From contig DASZRL010000052.1 of NCBI GenBank assembly GCA_035549175.1, forward strand, positions 1-52,627: a stretch of DNA of 52,627 nucleotides, read 5' to 3'. Of this stretch, positions 23,627-32,100 are shown one piece after another. The number at the start of each line of letters is the position of its first letter. The stretch's first letter is position 1. The translations under genes and the position numbers were made by a program. This DNA comes from DASTSN01 sp035549175. GTDB lineage: Bacteria > Bacteroidota > Bacteroidia > Chitinophagales > Chitinophagaceae. The notes beneath the pieces are model-generated. The model was not told the DNA's origin and made no database searches. It saw only the letters and a program-made list of their open reading frames with translations.

Positions 23627-24676
23627 TCAGGAACGCAGGGAATTCAGATCAATAACGAAGCGGTAATGCACGTCTCCCTTAAGCAGGCGTTCATAGGCCT
23701 CATTGATCTGCTGGATAGGAATCACTTCCACGTCCGAAACAATCTTTTTCTGCGCGCAGTAATCCAGCATCTCCTGGGTTTCCTTGATACCTCCGATCGA
23801 TGACCCGGTCACGCTGCGGCGGTTCTTCAGCAGGGCAAAAGGTTTCACCTTCGGTTCCCTGGGGGGAAGCCCCACCACCATCATGCGACCGTTCAGACCC
23901 AGCAGATTCAGGTACCTGTCATAATCATGGTTGGCGGAAATCGTATTCAGGATGACATCAAAATAACTGTCATGCGCTTTCATCTCCTCTTCCGAGGTCG
24001 TGAGCAGAAAACGGTGGGCACCCAGGCGCAGGGCATCGTCCTTTTTGGAGGGCGAGGTGCTCAGTACCGTAACCTCTGCCCCGAAGGATACGGCAAATTT
24101 TACCCCCATGTGACCCAGGCCACCAAGGCCCACAATCCCCACCTTCATACCGGGGCCCACGCCGGCAAATCGCAGCGGGGAATAGGTGGTGATGCCGGCG
24201 CAGAGCAGGGGTGCCACGGCCTTGAGATCCAGGTCAGGTGAAATATGCAGGACAAAATGCTCATCGGTTACGATCTGCGTGGAATACCCCCCCTGCGCCA
24301 CGGTGATTCCATCCCGTTCCAGGGCGTTATAGGTGCCGGTAAACCCGTTTTCACAATATTGTTCCAACCCCGCTTCGCAAGGCCGGCAACTGCGGCAGGA
24401 ATCGACCATCACGCCAACCGCCGCCAGGTCACCCGGCTTAAAATTCTTCACCTCGTTTCCCACCCGGGTCACTTTTCCAACGATCTCATGGCCCGGTACC
24501 ATGGGATAGATGGAGCCTCCCCATTCGTTACGGACCTGGTGCAGGTCGCTATGGCATACGCCGCAATACAGTATTTCAATCTGAACGTCCCGGGGACCGA
24601 CTTCCCGGCGGTTAAACTCATAGGGCGCCAGGGGATCCTTTTCATTGTAGGCTGCAAATGCTTTGGTAGCTGACAT
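23627..24676 (-). CDS. Zinc-dependent NAD(P) alcohol dehydrogenase
   Basis: A 349-residue medium-chain dehydrogenase of the YahK/cinnamyl-alcohol dehydrogenase type. It shows the catalytic zinc site (CGVCHSDLH, PGHEIVG), the structural zinc Cys cluster (CRSCRPCEAGLEQYC) and the nucleotide-binding GLGGLGHMGVKFA. It reduces aldehydes or oxidises alcohols, probably with NADPH as in YahK. It is the first gene of a likely three-gene run with the PIG-L and YdeI-like genes, although these share no obvious pathway. Confidence 0.93.
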   Translation of the reverse strand: MSATKAFAAYNEKDPLAPYEFNRREVGPRDVQIEILYCGVCHSDLHQVRNEWGGSIYPMVPGHEIVGKVTRVGNEVKNFKPGDLAAVGVMVDSCRSCRPCEAGLEQYCENGFTGTYNALERDGITVAQGGYSTQIVTDEHFVLHISPDLDLKAVAPLLCAGITTYSPLRFAGVGPGMKVGIVGLGGLGHMGVKFAVSFGAEVTVLSTSPSKKDDALRLGAHRFLLTTSEEEMKAHDSYFDVILNTISANHDYDRYLNLLGLNGRMMVVGLPPREPKVKPFALLKNRRSVTGSSIGGIKETQEMLDYCAQKKIVSDVEVIPIQQINEAYERLLKGDVHYRFVIDLNSLRS

Positions 24677-25089
24677 GTATTCCTAATTTTAATAAGTGGT
24701 GACAAAAATGTAAAAACGGGCCCAATTTACTGGAAAAACGGACAGGTTCCTGAACCGGTTTAACCGGGACGGGGGTTCCGGAAGGCCCGCCTTACTCAAT
24801 AACCCGCAACCACGGTGGAAACGGCAGTATGGCAGGCGATACATGGATCCCCGCCAGCCTTACGCAGCCAGCCGAGCCGGTGTCGGCACGCAAACGGGCA
24901 TATCAGGCCGTAGAGCAGGAAACTCCCTGCAATACAAAGGCCGGGTGCCGCCCTGGATTCCCGCAGATAGGAGGCAGGCAGGTCCTCTTCCCCACCATCC
25001 TCCCGTCCCGATTGGGGGCGGGGAAAATAAAAATCCGGCGCAATCGATTTTTACTGAAACTTTATATTCCAAACCCCCAAATCACACGC
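24677..25089. other. Gene-free stretch between divergent genes
   Basis: About 410 bases between the alcohol dehydrogenase and rpiA starts. An open frame runs through it in phase with rpiA, but its residues are Pro/Arg-rich and unlike protein. It must hold both promoters. A TATATTCC box at 25063-25070 is a weak candidate for rpiA. Confidence 0.4.
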
Positions 25090-25785
25090 ATGCTGACTAC
25101 CGAAGAAATGAAAAAGCTGGCGGGCGAATCAGCCCTGGATTATATCCGTCCGGGCATGACGATTGGATTGGGTACCGGCTCCACCGTGTACTATTTTATT
25201 GAGGCCCTTGCCCGGCGGGTGGCGGAAGGATTCCCGATAAGGGCGGTACCGACTTCATCCCGTACCGCCGAGCTGGCCCGCCTGCGCAATATTCCCCTTA
25301 TCGACCCCCAGGAGGCAGCCATGCTGGACCTGACGGTGGACGGCGCCGATGAAATTGACCAGGAAATGCAGCTGATCAAGGGAGGCGGAGGCGCCCTGCT
25401 GCGCGAAAAGATTGTTGCCGCTGCGTCGCGGGAACTCCTCATCATTGCTGACGCCGGAAAGCTCGTGGAACGCCTGGGGGCATTTCCCTTGCCCGTGGAG
25501 ACGATCCCCTTTGGCTGGACCCATACGCAGCGGCATATTACCGGCCGGCTAGCCTGCCCCCAGGTCCTGCTTCGGCGGAGCGCCGGTCAGCCCTTTCTGA
25601 CCGACCACGGTAACTATATCCTGGATTGTCATTTCGGGTGGATCCGGGATGCAGTAGCCATCAGCCAGGAGCTGAATGCCATTCCGGGAGTAGCCGAAAA
25701 CGGCCTGTTCATCGGCATGGCGGACCGGGTCTTACTGGGCCGTAGCGATGGCACCCTCATGGTGATGGAGCGCAGGCGCGGCTGA
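25090..25785 (+). CDS. rpiA: Ribose-5-phosphate isomerase A
   Basis: A 231-residue enzyme that interconverts ribose 5-phosphate and ribulose 5-phosphate. Family motifs are complete: GMTIGLGTGSTVYYFIEAL (phosphate-binding), VPTSSRTAELAR, DLTVDGADEIDQEMQLIKGGGGALLREKIVA with the catalytic Asp/Glu/Lys set, and IADAGKLVERLG. The ATG at 25090 is chosen over far-upstream in-frame starts because it yields the standard length. With rpe it supplies the non-oxidative pentose phosphate steps. It lies upstream of the fucosidase gene on the same strand. Confidence 0.96.
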   Translation: MLTTEEMKKLAGESALDYIRPGMTIGLGTGSTVYYFIEALARRVAEGFPIRAVPTSSRTAELARLRNIPLIDPQEAAMLDLTVDGADEIDQEMQLIKGGGGALLREKIVAAASRELLIIADAGKLVERLGAFPLPVETIPFGWTHTQRHITGRLACPQVLLRRSAGQPFLTDHGNYILDCHFGWIRDAVAISQELNAIPGVAENGLFIGMADRVLLGRSDGTLMVMERRRG

Positions 25786-25905
25786 ACCGCCTGGTACCAG
25801 GAGCGGAGCTGAGTGGGTGCCGGCGGCGCAGGCCTATGCCAATGGGCCGCCCCTTTCCCGGAATTGTTCCTGAATTTCCTATCTTCCGGGGATAAATCGT
25901 CACGC

Positions 25906-27201
25906 ATGAAAAAAAGCCTGCTTGCCCTGTTGCTGCTGGGCCTTGCCGCGGCCCAGGCCCAGCCGGGATACCAGCCCACGCCGGAGAACCTCAGGAACCG
26001 CGAGGCCTTTCAGGACCGGAAATTCGGCCTATTCATCCACTGGGGCATTTACAGCATACTGGGCGACGGGGAATGGGTCATGCATAACCAGCAGATTCCG
26101 TACGACAAATACAAACGCCTGGCAAATGCCTTCTACCCGCATGATTTCGACGCCCGAAAATGGGTGCAGATCGCCAAAGACGCCGGCATGAAATATATTA
26201 CCATCACCAGCCGGCACCACGACGGGTTCAGCATGTTTGCCACCGAAGCCACCCCCTACAACATCGTTCAGGCCACGCCCTTTGGACGGGATCCGATGAA
26301 GGAGCTTGCCGAAGCCTGCCGCGAAGGGGGGCTGAAACTCAACTTTTATTATTCGCTCCTGGACTGGGGACGAAAGGACTATGGTTTCGGAAAGCGCATC
26401 GTAAATGGCCGCCCGGAAGACACGGACTGGGACAGCTATATCCGGTTCATGAAGGCTCAGCTGACCGAACTGCTTACCCACTATGGCGATGTCGTAGGAG
26501 GCATCTGGTTTGACGGTGACTGGGAGCGTAAGGATGTCGACTGGCATTATGATGAGATATACGGACTGATCCACCGGCTCCGTCCCGATGTGCTGATCGG
26601 CAACAACCACCACTCCGCCGTAAAACCCGGCGAGGATTACCAGATGTTCGAAAAGGATCTTCCCGGCAGTAACTCCCACGGATGGAACAGTGGTGGGGTA
26701 AGCCAGAACCTTCCCCTGGAAACCTGTGAGACGATCAATAATTCCTGGGGATTTAATATTCATGACAACAGCTACAAGAGTGTCAGGACGATTATCCAGT
26801 ACCTGGTAAAGGCTGCCTGCATGAACGCCAATTTCCTGCTGAATGTAGGCCCCCAACCCGACGGGAATATTCAACCCGAGTTTGTGGATACCCTGCACCG
26901 GGTCGGTCAATGGCTGGCCAAATACGGCGAGTCGGTTTATGACACACGCGGCGGTATCCTGGAACCCCAGGACTGGGGCAATGTCACAGCCCGGGGAAAG
27001 CAGTGGTATGTCCATATCCTGCAGCCACCCGCCGGCCCCTTCATCTTCCTGCCGGGTATATCGCAAAAGATTGCCTCGGTCACCACATTTACCGACAGGG
27101 CCCCCCTGAAATGGAAGCAGGTACCCGAAGGCCTGTTTATCTATACCCAGGGCTTGTCGTGGGAAGAACCCGACGCCGTCATCCGGGTTATGCTGAAATA
27201 A
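25906..27201 (+). CDS. Alpha-L-fucosidase, GH29
   Basis: A 431-residue secreted glycosidase (signal peptide of about 20 residues ending AAAQAQ) that removes L-fucose from glycans. GH29 signatures: KFGLFIHWGIYSILGDGEWVM, KYITITSRHHDGFSMF, and the nucleophile Asp in GGIWFDGDWER. The C-terminal region (about 350-431) is a beta-sandwich. The ATG at 25906 is chosen because it begins the signal peptide; an open frame upstream to 25813 is not protein-like. The AgaI-like gene follows 60 bases later, so the pair may serve host- or plant-type glycans containing fucose and amino sugars. Confidence 0.95.
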   Translation: MKKSLLALLLLGLAAAQAQPGYQPTPENLRNREAFQDRKFGLFIHWGIYSILGDGEWVMHNQQIPYDKYKRLANAFYPHDFDARKWVQIAKDAGMKYITITSRHHDGFSMFATEATPYNIVQATPFGRDPMKELAEACREGGLKLNFYYSLLDWGRKDYGFGKRIVNGRPEDTDWDSYIRFMKAQLTELLTHYGDVVGGIWFDGDWERKDVDWHYDEIYGLIHRLRPDVLIGNNHHSAVKPGEDYQMFEKDLPGSNSHGWNSGGVSQNLPLETCETINNSWGFNIHDNSYKSVRTIIQYLVKAACMNANFLLNVGPQPDGNIQPEFVDTLHRVGQWLAKYGESVYDTRGGILEPQDWGNVTARGKQWYVHILQPPAGPFIFLPGISQKIASVTTFTDRAPLKWKQVPEGLFIYTQGLSWEEPDAVIRVMLK

Positions 27202-27261
27202 AACCCGGTTCCGGCCGGACCCGGAAGAAAAGAAAGCCTTTCCGTCATTCAATCGCCCGTT

Positions 27262-28005
27262 ATGAAGATCCAGATTGCTGAAAATTTTGACCAGTTATCG
27301 CTGCATGCTGCCCGGTATGTGGCGCAGTGCATGAAGGCCTCCCCCACTCCCAGCCCCCTGCTGTGCGTAGCCTCCGGGGACTCCCCCAGCGGACTGTACC
27401 GGGAACTGGTCCGGGAAGTGTCCGCCGGGGAACTGGTCATTTCCGGCTGGCATTTCGCCGGACTGGATGAATGGATCGGCATGAACGGGGCTGACCCGGG
27501 AAGTTGCCGTCAGATCCTGGATCAGCAGCTGCTCGGTCCGCTGCGGATCGGTCCGGACCGGATCTGCTTTTTTGACGGCCGCACCCCCGATCAGGCCGCT
27601 GAATGTGCCCGCATGGAAGCCTATATTGCCAGGCACGGCGGCCTGGACGTCGCTATCCTGGGCCTAGGCATGAACGGGCATATCGGTCTCAATGAACCTG
27701 GTACCGACCCGGATCTGCGGTCTCATGTATCTGCCATCGCCCCGCAGACGCAGCAGGTGGGCCAGAAATATTTTACCCGTCCGGTCACCCTCACCCAGGG
27801 GATCACGCTGGGCCTGGCCACCCTGATGGAGGCCAGGCACCTGGTCCTGGTCGTCAGCGGTTCCAAGAAGGCGGAGATCCTGCAGCGCGGCCTGGAAGAG
27901 CCCGCTTCCACAGACCTCCCGGTCAGCCAGTTGCGGCACCATCCTTCCTTCACCGTTTTCTGCGACCGGGATGCGGCAAGCCGCCTGCACGACCGGGAAG
28001 AGTGA
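27262..28005 (+). CDS. Amino-sugar-6-phosphate isomerase/deaminase, AgaI/NagB-like
   Basis: A 247-residue cytoplasmic enzyme of the NagB fold. It has the sugar-phosphate loop (ASGDSPSGLYREL), LDEWIG, and the signature GLGMNGHIGLNEPG. In that signature the position of E. coli NagB Asp141 is Asn, the pattern seen in AgaI (galactosamine-6-phosphate isomerase) and not in NagB; the following RPVTLTQGITLGLATLMEARHLVLVVSG block also matches AgaI better. Likely reaction: galactosamine 6-phosphate to tagatose 6-phosphate, or glucosamine 6-phosphate deamination. It lies 60 bases after the fucosidase. Confidence 0.85.
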   Translation: MKIQIAENFDQLSLHAARYVAQCMKASPTPSPLLCVASGDSPSGLYRELVREVSAGELVISGWHFAGLDEWIGMNGADPGSCRQILDQQLLGPLRIGPDRICFFDGRTPDQAAECARMEAYIARHGGLDVAILGLGMNGHIGLNEPGTDPDLRSHVSAIAPQTQQVGQKYFTRPVTLTQGITLGLATLMEARHLVLVVSGSKKAEILQRGLEEPASTDLPVSQLRHHPSFTVFCDRDAASRLHDREE

Positions 28006-28023
28006 GGCACGTCCCGCCGGAGA

Positions 28024-28054
28024 TTGCAGGTTTTGCGGATTTTAGCTATCTTGC
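28024..28054 (+). promoter_or_regulatory. Candidate promoter TTG-N20-TATCTTGC
   Basis: A -33 TTG and a -7 TATCTTGC separated by 20 bases. The predicted leader (about 100 bases) contains a 6-bp hairpin with a TTCC loop (28085-28100). It would drive the secreted protein gene at 28159. Confidence 0.4.
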
Positions 28055-28158
28055 CAGCCTTCCCGTGTAACGGTCACTGCGTGGTGTACCTTCCGGTACA
28101 AATCCCGCCAATTTCCTGCTAAAAGACCCCCTGCTATACCTCCATTGGATCAAACCGT

Positions 28159-29202
28159 ATGAAGAGGACTGCTTTTATTGCCTGCTTGGTATCCCTTTGG
28201 CAGGGACTGCATGCCCAGTCACTGACCGTTGCCGATTTCCTGGCCGTCACTGCCGGCCCTTCCCGGCATTTCACCGATTTCGTTTCGCGGCGGGGCTATA
28301 TGCCCACCCGTATCATCTCGCACCGCGATACCCTGGTGTACTCCTATAGCCTGAACCCACCCCGCAAAACCCAGGTACCGGATAGCGCGGGCCATAGCCT
28401 CTGCCTGTATGTCTACGACCGCGGCTGGTCCTTTGCCTACCGGACGGCAAGCCGACCGGAATACGGGCAGTTGCTGGAGCAACTGCAGCAGCATGGATTC
28501 AGTCATCCGGCGGATCCCCCTGCGGCTGACCGGTTGTTCCAGTGGCATGATCTCACCGTCCATGTTTCCCGGTATCGCCAGGATTCCAGCGATGTCTTCG
28601 AATTCGTCGTGGAAAAGCGTCTTTTACCGGCATCCCGGGATATCCGTTTCGCAGAAGACCTGCTCGCCTTCAACTCGCACGAAAATCTCGTGTATATTTT
28701 CGGGAAGGCCAATGTCAAAAAGGACGTGTATTATTTTTCTGAAAAGGAGTTCAGCAAATGCTCCGTCTTATTTCCCAATACCAACCGGCAGGTCATCTTT
28801 ATCTGGAATGATGAACCGGATGATTACGGGCTTTCCTACCTGCTGTTTGGCGGCGGACTGCCAACCGGCAGTTCCGGGCTGGGCAATCCCGCCATAACAG
28901 AAAGTGATTGGACCCTTTCCAATGGCCTAAAACCCGGCATGAACCTCTATGAACTCACCCGCCTAAACGGGGGAAATATCCGGTTTTACGGGAAGTCTTC
29001 GGAATTTGAAGGTATGATCGTACCTGAAAACAAAGGAGAAATCAACTTCCGGAAGACCGGTGTGCTCCTGAGTTGCCTGAACTGCACCAACAGCCCCCTG
29101 ATGGAACAGACCGTAATTGATTCCGAGCAGGCACTCGAAGAAAATAAAAAGATCTTCGTGCTTTCCATCATGCTGGATCCTTCGCTGGTCAAGTTGCGGT
29201 AA
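28159..29202 (+). CDS. Secreted protein of unknown function
   Basis: A 347-residue protein with a signal peptide (residues 1-19, ending LHAQ) and otherwise soluble. The N-terminal third (about 24-155) contains VADFLAVTAGPSRHFTDFVSRRGYMPTR and later charged strands ending DVFEFVVEKRLLP. The C-terminal part (about 260-330) has a segment GMNLYELTRLNGGNIRFYGKSSEFEGMIVPE with a CLNC pair near residue 313. I do not recognise the family. It has its own promoter-like element and no functional neighbours. Confidence 0.75.
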   Translation: MKRTAFIACLVSLWQGLHAQSLTVADFLAVTAGPSRHFTDFVSRRGYMPTRIISHRDTLVYSYSLNPPRKTQVPDSAGHSLCLYVYDRGWSFAYRTASRPEYGQLLEQLQQHGFSHPADPPAADRLFQWHDLTVHVSRYRQDSSDVFEFVVEKRLLPASRDIRFAEDLLAFNSHENLVYIFGKANVKKDVYYFSEKEFSKCSVLFPNTNRQVIFIWNDEPDDYGLSYLLFGGGLPTGSSGLGNPAITESDWTLSNGLKPGMNLYELTRLNGGNIRFYGKSSEFEGMIVPENKGEINFRKTGVLLSCLNCTNSPLMEQTVIDSEQALEENKKIFVLSIMLDPSLVKLR

Positions 29203-29584
29203 TCCTTTCCCCTCGCTGTTTTTCAACTATACAACACTGTGATAATGTTGCCCTGGCGGATCCTCATCGTAGATTTTCGTGCTAACCTGCCAATATTGCA
29301 GTGGATTTTTAACGAAAAAATTAGTGTGGTGATTACCACAAGCTTAGGCTGAAAATCACTGCTGACAAGGCGTAGCGACTGGTATTTCCGAAGGATAAGC
29401 CGTACCTTTGTACTATCAGTTTTTAATTCAATACAAGGAATACAGCATTCCGGATAAATGAAAAACCTGAACATCCGCCCCCGGAAGACAGTCTGTATTT
29501 ATCCCCCGATCATCCTATGCAGAAACATTTGATCTGAGAATCCAAACCTGAGGGTCGGCATTGTTTTATCGTAAACTTAAAACG
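29203..29584 (+). other. AT-rich gene-free stretch with promoter and leader
   Basis: About 380 bases, clearly richer in A/T than its surroundings. I find no gene. It holds the -7 box TACCTTTG (29403-29410), predicting a leader of roughly 170 bases for the transglycosylase gene, and a weak 5-bp inverted repeat after the previous stop. No other structure is clear. Confidence 0.45.
29403..29410 (+). promoter_or_regulatory. -7 box TACCTTTG
   Basis: Exact TAnnTTTG match upstream of the lytic transglycosylase gene; no clear -33 TTG at the usual distance. Confidence 0.38.
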
Positions 29585-30427
29585 ATGTTGAGCAGACAAG
29601 TGTGGAAGATGAGTTTTTTCTGCCAGGCCTTTTTCCTTGTGATTGCAGGCACCAAAGGCAGGAATATCCGGCACCCGGAAAGCGACACCCTGATAGCCAA
29701 GCGGGACAGCTTTGTAACCCCGAGGATCCCGCTTAATTCCCATGCCGTCCGATTTGTTGAAGGATTTCTGAAAGAGAATTCCGAGGACCTGGAAATGGCC
29801 CGGGAGCGAAGCCGGAGCTGCTTCACGCTCATGGACTCCATTCTTACCTCTTACGGTCTCCCTGCGGAACTCAAATACCTGGCCGTGGTGGAGTCCAACC
29901 TGGACCGGAATGCCGTTTCGCCGGTCGGTGCGGCCGGCCCCTGGCAGCTCATGCCGTCCACGGCCCGCCTGCTGGGCCTGCGGGTGACACCCCGCTACGA
30001 CGAACGCAAATTCTACGGCAAAAGCACCGTGGCGGCTGCCCGGTACCTGAAGGACCTGTATGATCAGTTCGGTGACTGGTTGCTGACCATTGCTGCCTAT
30101 AACGGGGGACCGGCACCGGTTTACCGGGCTATCCGCCTGTCCGGCAGCCGTAACTTCTGGAAACTGCAGTCCTATCTGCCCATGGAAACGCGCGGCCATG
30201 TCAAGCGGTATATCGGAACCCACTACTTTTTTGAGGGACAGGGGAGTATTACCACCCTTACCCAGACAGAATTCCTGAATCACCTGAAACAGGTAAACTC
30301 CCTGCGCAAACAGTTTGACCAGGAGCGCGCTGCAGACAGCCTGCCCGTCGCGGCCGTTACCCAGCCTGGTGCTGACCAGTCCGGCCGTCTGTATGCAGCC
30401 CTGATGATGCGGCCCCGCCTGAAATAA
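29585..30427 (+). CDS. Lytic transglycosylase, SLT domain
   Basis: A 280-residue exported murein hydrolase. The SLT domain (about 85-210) includes the catalytic Glu in LKYLAVVESNLDRNAVSPVGAAGPWQLMPSTARLLGL, then DPxxN-like WLLTIAAYNGGPAPVYRAI and the TRGHVKRYIGTHYFF end. It cleaves peptidoglycan to 1,6-anhydro-muropeptides. There is no LysM domain, so it is shorter than full MltD. The start is uncertain: ATG 29585 and ATG 29609 both give a signal-like N-terminus; a TTG at 29561 is less likely. Confidence 0.9.
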   Translation: MLSRQVWKMSFFCQAFFLVIAGTKGRNIRHPESDTLIAKRDSFVTPRIPLNSHAVRFVEGFLKENSEDLEMARERSRSCFTLMDSILTSYGLPAELKYLAVVESNLDRNAVSPVGAAGPWQLMPSTARLLGLRVTPRYDERKFYGKSTVAAARYLKDLYDQFGDWLLTIAAYNGGPAPVYRAIRLSGSRNFWKLQSYLPMETRGHVKRYIGTHYFFEGQGSITTLTQTEFLNHLKQVNSLRKQFDQERAADSLPVAAVTQPGADQSGRLYAALMMRPRLK

Positions 30428-30527
30428 CCCCATGGTCCGGGCTGCGGCCCGGACCATCCATTATCCGCAGGATAAAAAGGATGAGCCTTTCTTATCAGAT
30501 TTAACACTGCGGTATGGATAAATACCT

Positions 30528-30535
30528 TATCTTTG
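30528..30535 (+). promoter_or_regulatory. -7 box TATCTTTG of RRM protein gene
   Basis: Exact TAnnTTTG match. Transcription would start near 30540 and leave a U-rich leader of about 125 bases before the ATG at 30665. Confidence 0.45.
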
Positions 30536-30664
30536 CCTAGTCAAGTTGAGTGATTTAGCATCGGGTAAGTGATAGAATTTCTGCTACGCATCCATCTGCT
30601 ACTAGTTAGTCTTCTCATTACATCTGCTTTCATCTCAATTATTTTTTATTTATCAAATCAGTTT

Positions 30665-30949
30665 ATGAACATTTACGTTTCCAATTTGAGCTTCGCCGTT
30701 CAGGACGAAGACCTGCGTGATTTTTTCAAAGAGTACGGCGAAGTAAATTCTGCCAAGGTTATCATGGACAAATTCACCAATCGTAGCCGTGGCTTCGGTT
30801 TTGTTGAAATGTCCGACGACACAGCTGCGCAAAAGGCTATCGGCGAGCTGGACGGCGCCATGGTAGATGGTCGCTCCATCCGTGTGTCGGTTGCAAAACC
30901 CAAAGAAGAAAGAAACAGCAAACCGGCCTATTCCAAGAACCGGTGGTAA
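30665..30949 (+). CDS. RNA-binding protein, single RRM domain
   Basis: A 94-residue protein that is one RNA recognition motif plus a short basic tail. RNP2 is IYVSNLSF (residues 3-10) and RNP1 is SRGFGFVEM (about 41-49), both with the aromatic residues that stack on RNA bases. Such proteins act as RNA chaperones in Bacteroidota and cyanobacteria, often induced by cold. The ATG at 30665 is chosen because it places RNP2 at the N-terminus; the upstream in-frame segment is a leader-encoded hydrophobic run. The gene has its own promoter and a strong terminator, so it is monocistronic. Confidence 0.94.
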   Translation: MNIYVSNLSFAVQDEDLRDFFKEYGEVNSAKVIMDKFTNRSRGFGFVEMSDDTAAQKAIGELDGAMVDGRSIRVSVAKPKEERNSKPAYSKNRW

Positions 30950-30978
30950 TCGCATACCTGCACAGGCAGACACATGCA

Positions 30979-31012
30979 GAAGGGACGGCCAGGTGCCGTC
31001 CCTTCGTATTTT
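30979..31012 (+). terminator. Intrinsic terminator of RRM protein gene
   Basis: A perfect 11-bp stem (30979-30989 with 30995-31005), 5-base loop, then a U-containing tail (GTATTTTC), 30 bases after the stop. Confidence 0.8.
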
Positions 31013-31086
31013 CAATAGTCACAAAAAAATAGTCCCCGCAGGGACCAGTTAATTCTGAAGTAAAAAATCACGCCCCGCTGGCCGAC

Positions 31087-31656
31087 TCAGGCTCTTTGCC
31101 GGTTGCCGGTCTTCTTACGGGCATGCTGCAGGGCCTGCTCAACGGCCGCACGCAGGTTTTTGTAGGTGGGCGCATCGGTGAACCGCTCCCCGTTGATGAA
31201 GAAAACAGGCACCTTCCGGATCCCCTTGTCCAGGCCGTCCAGCAGGTCGGCACGCACCGTCCACCCGTAGGCAGAATCCACCATACGCGTCAGAAAATGT
31301 TTGTCCGTTACCCCCGCCGTGCGGGCATATTCCTTCAGGCTGATAACGCCCAGGTTGCGGCGATGGGAAAACAGCAGGTTATGCATTTCCCAGAATTTGC
31401 CCTCCTGGGCCGCGGCCACAGCCGCCTCGGCGGCCTTTTGGGAGCGCTGGTGAATCTGTGTGAGGGGGAAGTGCCTGAAGTTGAACCGGATTTTGCCTTC
31501 GTACTCCTGGAGCAGCTTTTTCACCACCTCATTGACTCTGGCACACTCTTCACTTTCGTATTCCCCGTATTCCATCAGTACCACTTTGGCATCCGGGTTA
31601 CCTACAAAGACATCCTTTGGCTGGATAATTTCTAGTACTTCCTTTTTACTGGACAT
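31087..31656 (-). CDS. DsbA-like thioredoxin-fold protein with SxxC active site
   Basis: A 189-residue protein of the DsbA/Thioredoxin_4 type without a signal peptide. The family active site (normally EYGDYQCPHC) reads EYGEYESEEC, so the first, nucleophilic Cys is Ser35 and only Cys38 remains. The helical insertion with FRHFPLTQIH and AAQEGKFWEMHNLLF and the cis-Pro strand KVPVFFING (Pro150) are intact. A lone Cys cannot form the CxxC disulfide, so a reductase/oxidase role is doubtful; glutathionylation, metal or substrate binding are alternatives. The codon is AGT, one base from TGT (Cys). It stands alone. Confidence 0.85.
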   Translation of the reverse strand: MSSKKEVLEIIQPKDVFVGNPDAKVVLMEYGEYESEECARVNEVVKKLLQEYEGKIRFNFRHFPLTQIHQRSQKAAEAAVAAAQEGKFWEMHNLLFSHRRNLGVISLKEYARTAGVTDKHFLTRMVDSAYGWTVRADLLDGLDKGIRKVPVFFINGERFTDAPTYKNLRAAVEQALQHARKKTGNRQRA

Positions 31657-31777
31657 GGTGTTAAAACTCGTTTTATTTACCTGCCGGGTCCGGGATCCTT
31701 CCGGCCTGCTTAGTAATAACAGGGATAGGTCCCCATTGTTCGGGCCTGCAAGAACGCATATTCAACGGATATACATA

Positions 31778-31821
31778 TGTTAAAAATTTTAACAGCCGGT
31801 TCACCAGGGCCTCAACCGGCT
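31778..31821. repeat. 17-bp palindrome abutting an 8-bp hairpin
   Basis: The AT-rich palindrome (7+ base arms around a central A) is followed at once by the perfect 8-bp stem AGCCGGTT/AACCGGCT with a 12-base loop; the two share one base. The palindrome is operator-like; the hairpin lacks a good T-run on either strand, so it is not an obvious terminator. Confidence 0.5.
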
Positions 31822-31927
31822 TATTTAGCTTGGACATCATACTATAAAACGGTCAAACAGGTTGTCAATCAACTGTTTTGCTCCATCGTAGGATAGTTGG
31901 CCATGTTGGCTGTCTGTCTTTTTTGAT

Positions 31928-31958
31928 TTGTCCGGCGCATTTTGCCGGTCTACTTTTA
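31928..31958 (+). promoter_or_regulatory. Candidate promoter TTG-N20-TACTTTTA
   Basis: TTG and TACTTTTA separated by 20 bases, the same spacing as the promoter at 28024. The predicted leader to the ATG at 32101 is about 140 bases. Confidence 0.4.
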
Positions 31959-32100
31959 CATCACCAATTCACACGCTGCCTGATGCTGGCACCACGATAA
32001 GCCAGCTACGACTTGCCCCTCACGATTTGTTTGCTCTCCCCGGTTGCGACCCATAGTACAAGACAGTAAAGACCCATTTTTAAACCTTAAAATTGATGTT

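Larger units (their letters stand above)
31657..32100. other. Gene-free divergent region with palindromes and promoter
   Basis: About 440 bases between divergent genes, with no coding potential that I trust. It contains a 17-base palindrome TGTTAAAAATTTTAACA (31778-31794), an 8-bp hairpin directly beside it (31794-31801 with 31814-31821), a bulged stem around AAACAG/CTGTTT near 31855-31880 and a promoter at 31928-31958. This is an unusually structured region for a small secreted-protein gene. Confidence 0.5.

Noticed and set aside
24829..25089. N-terminal extension of RpiA in the open frame upstream
   Set aside because: Residues are Pro/Arg/Cys-rich and the family N-terminus begins exactly at ATG 25090.
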